Assembly (NCBI GenBank): GCA_905214675.1
Contig: CAJMMS010000047.1
Span: 1-13,454, forward strand
From: an uncultured bacterium
GTDB taxonomy: Bacteria > Bacillota > Clostridia > Lachnospirales > Lachnospiraceae
Direction: 5' to 3'
Length of the DNA: 13,454 nt
This document shows, piece after piece, positions 1 through 5,959 of this stretch; position 1 is the stretch's first letter, and each line of letters opens with the position of its first letter. Position numbers and translations under genes: made by a program. Under the pieces are notes generated by a model, which was not told the origin of the DNA, did no database searches, and worked only from the letters and a program-made list of their open reading frames with translations.

Positions 1-776
1 TGAGTAGTAATTATACGATTGCTTTTGCAGGAATGCCGGCACTGCTGGATGGACAGGAACATGTCATGGACGATTTCACGTTCGAACGTTATCCGGATGC
101 TTTCAGACGCTACTGTGACAGACATAAAGCAACCTTGAAAGCAGTTGAAGATGGATATTGTCAGGTCATTGACAAAGAGCAGTTTCTGATCAATATGGCA
201 GAAGAGCTTGCAGGTTCTGCGGAAAAATTGATTGCAGAAGAAGAAAAGAAAAGTGCAAAAGAGAAACTGGCCACGAACCTGAATATGTGCCTGGTGATCT
301 ACACGCTTCCGGCTGTTCTTGAGATGAACAAAGAATCCGCGGATCTTTTTTCCAAAAAGATTCTGGAAGCCTGGAAAACACATTTTCCGAAAACCAATCT
401 CAAAGCTTCTACTTTCAAGCAGATCAATTCTGGATTTAAACGGAAATTCTGTTACATCACCACAGCAGTGTGCAGAACCTTTGGCAAACCGGATGATTGT
501 TATGAACTGAATCTTTTCCGCAATTACCGCGACCATTATCTGATGGAGCAGGAAAACGGAGAAGCGATGGTTTATGAATATTATGATCTGGCTCCTACCA
601 TTGTAAAACATATCGATCAGAGAAAAGATGCAAAAGAAATTTACAGGAGCATATGGGAGACTTATCTTTCCCCGTGCCTTGGTATGATCGAACGCGGGGA
701 AAATGAGGCATGCAGGGATCTCTATGTTTCCATGGTTCGTGATATGCAGAAAAAATATTTCTTTGAACAACAGTAA
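1..776 (+). CDS. CFI-box-like domain protein of unknown function, 5' end at window edge
   Basis: The reading frame is open to the left edge. Bases 1–2 are TG, so the true start may be an ATG, GTG or TTG beginning one base outside the window, giving S-S-N-Y-T-I-A-F-A-G before the first internal ATG at base 33. Counted from that ATG the protein has 247 residues. The N-terminal half is mostly helical and charged (a lysine/glutamate-rich stretch near residues 63–80). The C-terminal half begins with the motif CYITTAVC at residues 140–147, followed by a conserved-looking LFRNYRDHYL and a YYDLAPTIVKHI segment. This pattern (Cys-aromatic-Ile-x-Thr-Ala, then an FRD-like stretch, then YY-x-x-x-P) matches what I know as the CFI-box domain, whose function is not established. 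There is no signal peptide or membrane segment, so it is probably cytoplasmic. A terminator follows directly, separating it from the regulator gene. Confidence 0.75.
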   Translation, partial: SSNYTIAFAGMPALLDGQEHVMDDFTFERYPDAFRRYCDRHKATLKAVEDGYCQVIDKEQFLINMAEELAGSAEKLIAEEEKKSAKEKLATNLNMCLVIYTLPAVLEMNKESADLFSKKILEAWKTHFPKTNLKASTFKQINSGFKRKFCYITTAVCRTFGKPDDCYELNLFRNYRDHYLMEQENGEAMVYEYYDLAPTIVKHIDQRKDAKEIYRSIWETYLSPCLGMIERGENEACRDLYVSMVRDMQKKYFFEQQ

Positions 777-793
777 GCATACATAAAAACAAG

Positions 794-822
794 GCGGGAC
801 TTCTTTGGAAAGTCCCGCTTTT
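794..822 (+). terminator. Rho-independent terminator after the CFI-box gene
   Basis: A perfect 9-bp stem (GCGGGACTT at 794–802 with AAGTCCCGC at 810–818) closes a 7-nt loop and is followed by TTTT at 819–822. It begins 17 bases after the stop codon at 774–776. It ends only about 30 bases before the regulator start, so the regulator's promoter must overlap it, or the regulator depends on readthrough. Confidence 0.9.
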
Positions 823-854
823 GTCAAATATTACAAAAGAGACTGAGGTGACCT

Positions 855-1892
855 ATGTACAACGTATTAGCAGCCATAAAAAGCACTCTGCTTTTGCAGG
901 AATTAAAGAGACTTCATATCTGGGGGGAATCTACCGGTTTTGATATCTGTGAGGTTACTTCTGATTTTAAGACACTGACGGATCACTTACGCAAGAGTCA
1001 GTATCATCTGGTTTTGCTGGAAGCAACACCGGATTATCCAGTTCTGAATCTTCTGCAGACCATCAAACAGGAAAAGCTCTGCCAGGCCATTGCGATGGTC
1101 GGACAGACGGCAGAATTTAAAATTGTACGGAAAAGCTTTCTGCTTGGCGTGGACGATTATCTGATCACTCCGTTTGAGATCAGTCAGTTTATCACACTGT
1201 TTGGCAAGATTGAACATGCGGAACACGGAAAAAGAGAAGCAGAAAACAATCAGAAAGAAGTTCTGTTAAATTGTTTCCAAACCATTGATTTTTCCATAAA
1301 AAAAGAGCTTGACGATCTTCTCTACAACGCTCTTTCCGAGTACGCAGATCCTCTTGCATCTTTCGCTTATCTGAAGCGAATCCTGAACAGTGTGATCCTG
1401 GAACTTTTTGAATCTCATAAATGGCTTGAACTTTATTTTCAGACGGACGATTATCTTCTTCAGGAAGCGGATTTTTCGGACTGTGAAGAACGGATCCAGA
1501 AAAGCATCGATGATTTCTATTCTTTTTTTACAGAGTTTGCAGAGCTGTACCCGCCGCACAGCGAAGGTATGGAAGAGATCCTGCTTTACATCCTGAACCG
1601 ACCGGAAGAAGACCTCAAACAGAAAACCATATCCGAGGCACTTTACATAAACCGTTCCTATTTCAGCACGGTATTTACTGCACAGATGCAGATTAATTTT
1701 GTGGATTATGTCAATATTGTAAAAATGAAACGTGCCGCATACCTTTTAAAACACACCAAACGGAAAGTCATTGATATCGCCGGGGCACTGGATTACAAGG
1801 ATATGGGGTATTTTCTGAAAAAATTCAAGGCAAAATATGGAGTGACTCCATCCCAGTATCGAATCCCGGAAACTTATGAATTTCAGATCTGA
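855..1892 (+). CDS. AraC-family regulator with a degenerate receiver domain
   Basis: The 345-residue protein has the layout of a YesN-type response regulator. Residues 1–115 form a receiver-like fold ending in LGVDDYLITPFE, residues 116–240 are a helical linker, and residues 241–335 are an AraC/XylS double helix-turn-helix ending in the typical DMGYFLKKFKAKYGVTPSQYR. Key receiver residues are missing. The strand that should end in the phosphoacceptor aspartate reads LVLLE, with E56 at that position. The acidic pair after the first strand is absent (VLAAIKS), and the conserved lysine before the cis-proline is T105. It therefore probably acts without phosphorylation, or senses something else. 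The ATG at 855 has GAGGTG five bases upstream. The cysK start lies 53 bases after the stop with no terminator between, so the two are probably cotranscribed. Control of cysK and the sulfonate operon is an inference from position. Confidence 0.9.
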   Translation: MYNVLAAIKSTLLLQELKRLHIWGESTGFDICEVTSDFKTLTDHLRKSQYHLVLLEATPDYPVLNLLQTIKQEKLCQAIAMVGQTAEFKIVRKSFLLGVDDYLITPFEISQFITLFGKIEHAEHGKREAENNQKEVLLNCFQTIDFSIKKELDDLLYNALSEYADPLASFAYLKRILNSVILELFESHKWLELYFQTDDYLLQEADFSDCEERIQKSIDDFYSFFTEFAELYPPHSEGMEEILLYILNRPEEDLKQKTISEALYINRSYFSTVFTAQMQINFVDYVNIVKMKRAAYLLKHTKRKVIDIAGALDYKDMGYFLKKFKAKYGVTPSQYRIPETYEFQI

Positions 1893-1945
1893 AATCCAGA
1901 CTTTATTATTTTTCTTACGAAGATCAGAGAAAGGCGGTCGAAAAT

Positions 1946-2878
1946 ATGGCAACTATCTATCAGCAAATTACAGATATCGTCGGAACGACACCACTTTTAA
2001 AACTGCAAAATTATATGGATGCAAATGACTGCAGTGCCAGGATCCTTGCGAAACTGGAATATCTGAATCCAAGCGGATCCGTAAAAGACCGTGTTGCGAT
2101 CCGTATGATCGATGAGGCGGAAAAAGCCGGTATCCTGCACAAAGGCGATGTGATCATTGAGCCGACTTCCGGAAATACCGGGATCGGGCTGGCCTGCGTG
2201 GCGGCTGCCAGAGGGTATCATCTGATCATCACGATGCCGGAAACCATGAGTGTTGAGCGAAGAAGACTGTTATCTGCATATGGTGCAGAGCTTGTCCTCA
2301 CACCGGCCTCCAAAGGCGTAAAAGGTTCGATCCGAAAAGCAAACGAACTGGCCGAACAGATGCACGCCTTTGTTCCAAGCCAGTTCAGCAATCCATACAA
2401 TCCGCAGGCACACTACGAGACAACCGGACCGGAGATCTGGGCAGACACCGATGGGAAAATCGATGTTTTTGTTGCCGGTGTCGGAACCGGCGGTACGATC
2501 AGCGGAACCGGAAAGTATCTGAAAGAAAAAAATCCGGACATTAAAATCATAGCGGTTGAGCCTGCCGGTTCTCCTGTCCTGTCGGACGGCATCCCTGGAA
2601 AGCATAAAATCCAGGGCATCGGTGCCGGATTTATCCCGGAAACACTGGATATGGATATTTACGACGAGATCCTGACCGTGACCGATGAGGATGCTTACAA
2701 GACCTGCCGGGAACTGGCAAGAAAAGAGGGAGTGCTCTGCGGTATCTCATCCGGAGCTGCATTATCTGCCGCAAAAGAACTGGCTCAAAGACCTGAGTAC
2801 AGGGGCAAAACCATCGTTGTCCTGTTTCCGGACGGAGGCGAACGCTATCTTTCCGGCAGTGTTTTTGATGAAGAATAA
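1946..2878 (+). CDS. cysK: Cysteine synthase (O-acetylserine sulfhydrylase)
   Basis: This PLP enzyme makes cysteine from O-acetylserine and sulfide, the last step of sulfur assimilation in the cytoplasm. At 310 residues it has the usual CysK length. Visible motifs are NPSGSVKDR at 41–49 with K47 as the PLP Schiff-base lysine, PTSGNTG at 73–79 for substrate carboxylate binding, GTGGT at 180–184 for the PLP phosphate, GISSGA at 266–271, and the C-terminal PDGGERYLS at 295–303. The ATG at 1946 is preceded by AAAGGCGG at 1930–1937. It sits behind the AraC-type regulator in a probable two-gene operon that ends at the hairpin at 2949–2988. Its position directly upstream of a sulfonate importer and a C–S lyase-like enzyme suggests it captures sulfur released from sulfonates. 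A CysM-type enzyme is less likely given the overall match to CysK. Confidence 0.95.
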   Translation: MATIYQQITDIVGTTPLLKLQNYMDANDCSARILAKLEYLNPSGSVKDRVAIRMIDEAEKAGILHKGDVIIEPTSGNTGIGLACVAAARGYHLIITMPETMSVERRRLLSAYGAELVLTPASKGVKGSIRKANELAEQMHAFVPSQFSNPYNPQAHYETTGPEIWADTDGKIDVFVAGVGTGGTISGTGKYLKEKNPDIKIIAVEPAGSPVLSDGIPGKHKIQGIGAGFIPETLDMDIYDEILTVTDEDAYKTCRELARKEGVLCGISSGAALSAAKELAQRPEYRGKTIVVLFPDGGERYLSGSVFDEE

Positions 2879-2948
2879 AACAATCCGCGAAAATCATATT
2901 GGAAATTTCTAATTCAACATCATAATCATAGTATCGTAAAATAGAATG

Positions 2949-2988
2949 TGCTTCTGACCATGAAATCTGTGGTCAGGAGCATTTTTTT
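2949..2988 (+). terminator. Rho-independent terminator after cysK
   Basis: A 12-bp stem pairs TGCTTCTGACCA (2949–2960) with TGGTCAGGAGCA (2970–2981), with one G·T wobble and a 9-nt loop. Seven T residues follow at 2982–2988. It lies 70 bases after the cysK stop and separates cysK from the sulfonate operon. Confidence 0.92.
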
Positions 2989-3011
2989 AGTCGAAATAAA
3001 AATAAGAAACT

Positions 3012-3042
3012 TATTGAGAATCAATAGCGAATTTTGTCAAAT
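3012..3042 (+). promoter_or_regulatory. Candidate operator and promoter of the sulfonate operon
   Basis: TATTGA (3012–3017) and TCAATA (3021–3026) form a perfect 6-bp inverted repeat around GAA. The repeat overlaps a possible −35 TTGAGA (3014–3019), which is 17 bases from TCAAAT (3037–3042), a 4/6 match to a −10 box. A second −35-like TTGTCA at 3034–3039 has no good −10. The promoter call is weak. The palindrome itself is plain and sits in the only gap where a regulator of this operon would be expected to bind. The rest of 2989–3144 is A/T-rich and shows only the ribosome binding site AAAGGAG at 3130–3136. Confidence 0.35.
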
Positions 3043-3144
3043 TTTTTTCCATAGAAAATAAATAAACAAAATTCCCAAGAAAAGGAAATACAAAGCGAGT
3101 ATTCTTTAGAAAACACAAAATACAGAACCAAAGGAGAACAGATT

Positions 3145-4221
3145 ATGAAAACATTACAGAAAGCAAACCCTTCAAAATGGAAAAAAATCAGCCTGGCAGT
3201 ATTCGCCGCCGCTATGACGGTTTCCCTTTCTGCATGTGGCAATAAAGCAGCTTCGACAACCGCTGAAACAGGTACACAGGCAACCGATACCGCCTCCCTG
3301 AATCAGACCGATCATCTGAACATCGCCGTACAGCCGATCCCGGGATACCTTCCGCTCAGCCTTCTGCAGGATAACGGATGGGTAGAAGAGGCATTGAAAG
3401 ATGCCGGATATGACAATGTAGCAGTCACTTACACCGAATTCGAGTCCGGACCGCCGGAAAACGAATCTTTCGCATCCGGAGCACAGGATGTCGGTGTGAT
3501 GGGAAATGTACCGACCATCTCCGCAGCGGCGGCAGGACAGAAAAGAACCATCTTCGGTGTTGCCTACAACGGTGAAAAAACAGAAGCCGTTCTCGTGCCG
3601 AACGATTCCGATATTACATCCGCAGCCGATCTGAAAGGCAAAAAAATCGGACTGGTCGTCGGTTCGATCGCCCAGGACTTTGTCGAACGTCTGCTGGATC
3701 AGGAAAATATCAGTGCCGGTGATGTAGAACTGGTCAACCTGGCATCAACGGAACAGCAGAGTGCACTGGCAACCGGACAGGTCGATGCGATTGCCGTATG
3801 GCAGCCAATGATCGCACAGGTCGATGCAGCCGGAACCGGAAAAGTCCTGGTGGATGGAACCGGTATTTATAAATGCGAAAATCTCATTTCCGGAAACACC
3901 GATTATATCAATGAAAATCCGGAAATCGTACAGATCTTCCTGGAACAGTACGCAAGAGCTGCCGCTGAAGTTTCTGCAAATACCGAAACCTACTCTGAAA
4001 AATATGCCGAAAAATACGGTCTGGATGCCGATATCGTAAATGCGACGATCAGCGATATGAATTTCCAGGTAAAGATCAGCGATGATGATATCGAAGACTT
4101 CCAGAAGACGGCAGACTGGCTGTTCTCTTCCGGAAATGTAAAAACACAGGTTAGTGCGAAAGATATCGTAAATACAACCTTCGCAAACAGCGATGCAGTA
4201 GCCAGAGAACTGGGAGAATAA
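3145..4221 (+). CDS. Sulfonate-type ABC transporter substrate-binding lipoprotein
   Basis: This is a 358-residue member of the SsuA/TauA/NMT1-like family, which binds sulfonates, taurine, nitrate or pyrimidine precursors outside the membrane for ABC import. The N-terminus is a lipoprotein signal: basic residues (KWKK at 11–14), a hydrophobic stretch, then lipobox LSAC at 28–31 with C31 as the lipid-anchored cysteine. A Ser/Thr/Ala tether follows, and the mature domain begins near residue 53 (HLNIAVQP). The segment SGPPENESFASG followed by VGVMGNVPTISAAAAGQ is the typical ligand-loop region of sulfonate binders, and DLKGKKIGL is a family hallmark. AAAGGAG lies eight bases before the ATG. Five bases separate it from the permease gene. 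A sulfonate ligand is favoured by the downstream glycyl radical enzyme, but the exact compound cannot be read from the sequence. Confidence 0.88.
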   Translation: MKTLQKANPSKWKKISLAVFAAAMTVSLSACGNKAASTTAETGTQATDTASLNQTDHLNIAVQPIPGYLPLSLLQDNGWVEEALKDAGYDNVAVTYTEFESGPPENESFASGAQDVGVMGNVPTISAAAAGQKRTIFGVAYNGEKTEAVLVPNDSDITSAADLKGKKIGLVVGSIAQDFVERLLDQENISAGDVELVNLASTEQQSALATGQVDAIAVWQPMIAQVDAAGTGKVLVDGTGIYKCENLISGNTDYINENPEIVQIFLEQYARAAAEVSANTETYSEKYAEKYGLDADIVNATISDMNFQVKISDDDIEDFQKTADWLFSSGNVKTQVSAKDIVNTTFANSDAVARELGE

Positions 4222-4226
4222 CGCAG

Positions 4227-4988
4227 ATGAAAGAACCATATAAAACAAAAATCATGGAATGGATCGAGAGCATCCTTCCGCTTATCATCCTTGCACTGGT
4301 ATGGAGCTTTTCCGGAAACGGAACCACTACGACGCTGATGCCATCCTTTGGAGATGTGATCCATACTTTCTTTAGCAGCCTCGCAAACGGCAGCCTTCTG
4401 CTGGCACTTGGCATCAGTATCCGCCGCGTTCTGATCGGCTATGTGCTCAGCTCCCTGATCGGAATCGCTCTCGGCATTATCATTGGACTTTCGAGACATA
4501 TGCAGCGTCTGACGAATCTGATCATTCAGATCCTGCGTCCGATCCCGCCGATCGCCTGGATCCCGCTTGTGATCCTCTGGATGGGCATCGGTGAACAGTC
4601 GAAAGTATTTCTGATCTTCCTTGGCGGATTTTTCACCGTTCTGATCAATGTGACGGACGGTATCCGCTATACCGACAAAAAACTGACGGAAGTTGCCGCA
4701 GTCATGGAGACCCCGAAACAGAAATATATTACCCAGCTTGTCATCCCGGCAGCCATGCCTTCCATTTTTACCGGACTTCGCGTTGCTCTGGGAAGCTGCT
4801 GGACCTGCGTGGTAGCCGCCGAACTGGTAGCATCCACAAGCGGTATCGGATACATGATCTCCAACGCCCGAAACTTCGGACAGATGGATGTCGTCATCGT
4901 CGGCATGCTGGCGATCGGTATCGTCGGCAAGATCATGGACAGCATTTTAAATCTGATCAGCGAACGTGCACTTTCATGGAGCAAATAG
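4227..4988 (+). CDS. Sulfonate-type ABC transporter permease (SsuC/TauC family)
   Basis: The 253-residue integral membrane protein has about six hydrophobic segments, beginning with SILPLIILALVWSF near residues 15–28. The segment RPIPPIAWIPLVILWMGIGE (104–123) is characteristic of SsuC/TauC-type permeases. The cytoplasmic EAA-type coupling loop lies at about residues 156–176 (VAAVMETPKQKYITQLVIPAA) and would contact the ATPase. The gene starts five bases after the binding-protein stop. Its ribosome binding site, GGGAG, lies inside the last codons of that gene, so translation is probably coupled. It should form a homodimeric channel with the ATPase encoded 12 bases downstream. Confidence 0.9.
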   Translation: MKEPYKTKIMEWIESILPLIILALVWSFSGNGTTTTLMPSFGDVIHTFFSSLANGSLLLALGISIRRVLIGYVLSSLIGIALGIIIGLSRHMQRLTNLIIQILRPIPPIAWIPLVILWMGIGEQSKVFLIFLGGFFTVLINVTDGIRYTDKKLTEVAAVMETPKQKYITQLVIPAAMPSIFTGLRVALGSCWTCVVAAELVASTSGIGYMISNARNFGQMDVVIVGMLAIGIVGKIMDSILNLISERALSWSK

Positions 4989-5000
4989 GAGGGAACGATT

Positions 5001-5861
5001 TTGAGTACAACATTTACAGAACAGAGAGAATACCGCGGTGTCTACCCGGCGGATATTCAGCTTAACGGCCCTGCCTATATTCAGGTTTCGAATCTTTCCC
5101 GTGTTTTCAAAAAACAGACCGGAAAAGAAAACGGAAAACAACCGGAAGATCTGCAGGTTTTAAAAGATATCAACTTCTCTGTTTTAAGAGGTGAATTTAT
5201 CTGTATCGTAGGCGGAAGCGGCTGCGGAAAAAGTACCCTGCTGCGTGCGATGGCAGGCCTTGATCCGGATTACGACGGAAGCATTCTGATCGACGGAAAA
5301 GAAATCCGTTCCCCGGGAAAAGAAAGAGGAATGGTTTTCCAGGAAGCAAGATTATTTCCGTGGCTTTCCGTAGAAGACAATATCATTTTTGCCTTAAACG
5401 AAGGAACAAAAGCAGAAAAGAAACAGAAGGCACAGGAGTGCATCCGGATGGTCGAACTTTCCGGATTCGAAAAAAGCCTGCCAAAAGAACTCTCTGGAGG
5501 CATGGCACAGCGTGCAAACATCGCCCGTGCTCTGGTCAATCATCCGTCGATCCTGTTTCTGGATGAGCCGTTTGGAGCACTGGATGCCTTTACAAAAATC
5601 CAGCTTCAGAACGAACTGCTGAACATCAAACAGAAAGAAAAAACGACGATGATCATGGTAACACACGATATCGAAGAAGCCGTATATCTTGCTGACCGCA
5701 TCATCGTCATGGACCGAAATCCGGGACGGATCCGCGACATCGTGATTACCGACCTGCCAAGGCCGAGAAACCGCAACGATTACGAATTCATCCGTACCCG
5801 CAAAAAAATCTACAATTACTTTTTCCAGGGAAAAGAGATTCAGGAGGACTATAACATATGA
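5001..5861 (+). CDS. Sulfonate-type ABC transporter ATP-binding protein (SsuB/TauB family)
   Basis: The 286-residue ATPase powers the importer at the inner face of the membrane. The nucleotide-binding domain shows Walker A GGSGCGKST (71–79), Q-loop VFQE with Q114, signature LSGGMAQR (164–171), Walker B ILFLDEP (184–190), D-loop GALD, and the switch histidine in VTHD at H222. The MVFQEARLFPWLSVEDN stretch is typical of nitrate/sulfonate/taurine importers. The start is TTG at 5001, chosen because AGGAGGG at 4987–4993 sits seven bases upstream and overlaps the permease stop. An N-terminal extension of about 25 residues precedes the usual domain start. The stop TGA at 5859–5861 overlaps the ATG of a seven-codon mini-ORF, itself preceded by a strong AGGAGG inside this gene's last codons. 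Confidence 0.92.
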   Translation: MSTTFTEQREYRGVYPADIQLNGPAYIQVSNLSRVFKKQTGKENGKQPEDLQVLKDINFSVLRGEFICIVGGSGCGKSTLLRAMAGLDPDYDGSILIDGKEIRSPGKERGMVFQEARLFPWLSVEDNIIFALNEGTKAEKKQKAQECIRMVELSGFEKSLPKELSGGMAQRANIARALVNHPSILFLDEPFGALDAFTKIQLQNELLNIKQKEKTTMIMVTHDIEEAVYLADRIIVMDRNPGRIRDIVITDLPRPRNRNDYEFIRTRKKIYNYFFQGKEIQEDYNI

Positions 5862-5881
5862 TGCCAGGGTCAGAAGCCTGA
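5858..5881 (+). CDS. Possible leader peptide MMPGSEA
   Basis: A seven-codon reading frame (ATG ATG CCA GGG TCA GAA GCC TGA) begins at 5858, overlapping the ATPase stop as ATGA. AGGAGG at 5842–5847 is ten bases upstream of the first ATG. No other gene lies close enough to use that site, since the next gene starts 113 bases further on with its own ribosome binding site. The start codons form the left arm of a 9-bp stem, so ribosomes here would open the downstream structure. The peptide has no cysteine or run of a single amino acid, so a classical attenuation code is not obvious. It may also be a chance frame. Confidence 0.35.
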   Translation: MMPGSEA

Positions 5882-5927
5882 AACCACGATGTGCTTGCAC
5901 AAGAGTGGTTTTATGGCATCATTTCTT
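5858..5927 (+). promoter_or_regulatory. Nested-hairpin element between ATPase and glycyl radical enzyme genes
   Basis: An outer stem pairs ATGATGCCA (5858–5866) with TGGCATCAT (5914–5922), nine perfect pairs. Inside it, CAGG (5865–5868) can pair with CCTG (5877–5880). This competes with the last two pairs of the outer stem. AAACCAC (5881–5887) pairs with GTGGTTT (5905–5911), and TGTG/CACA (5890–5893 with 5898–5901) caps that arm. The layout resembles a three-way junction, and TTTCTT follows the outer stem. It could be an intergenic terminator or attenuator, an RNA processing site, or a ligand-binding leader. I could not match it to a riboswitch class I know. It lies 37 bases ahead of the glycyl radical enzyme start. 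Confidence 0.6.
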
Positions 5928-5959
5928 AAGCATAAAGAAAATTAAGAGAGGAAAAAATT

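Noticed and set aside
2899..2926. Promoter-like TTGGAA and CATAAT just after cysK, which would turn the 2949 hairpin into an attenuator for the sulfonate operon
   Set aside because: The spacing is 16 and the −35 match is only 4/6, and the hairpin with seven Ts is fully explained as the cysK terminator.
3145..5861. Nitrate, thiamine-precursor or riboflavin ABC importer as an alternative identity
   Set aside because: Sequence alone does not exclude these, but there are no related metabolic genes or riboswitches nearby, and the sulfonate-type glycyl radical enzyme downstream favours a sulfonate.
5851..5915. Possible hammerhead ribozyme (TGATG ... CTGAAAC pattern around small stems) between the ATPase and glycyl radical enzyme genes
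   Set aside because: The conserved core CUGAUGA is not intact: the bases after TGATG are CC, not A. No stem I forms around a plausible cleavage site, and the 9-bp ATGATGCCA/TGGCATCAT stem is the stronger pairing.
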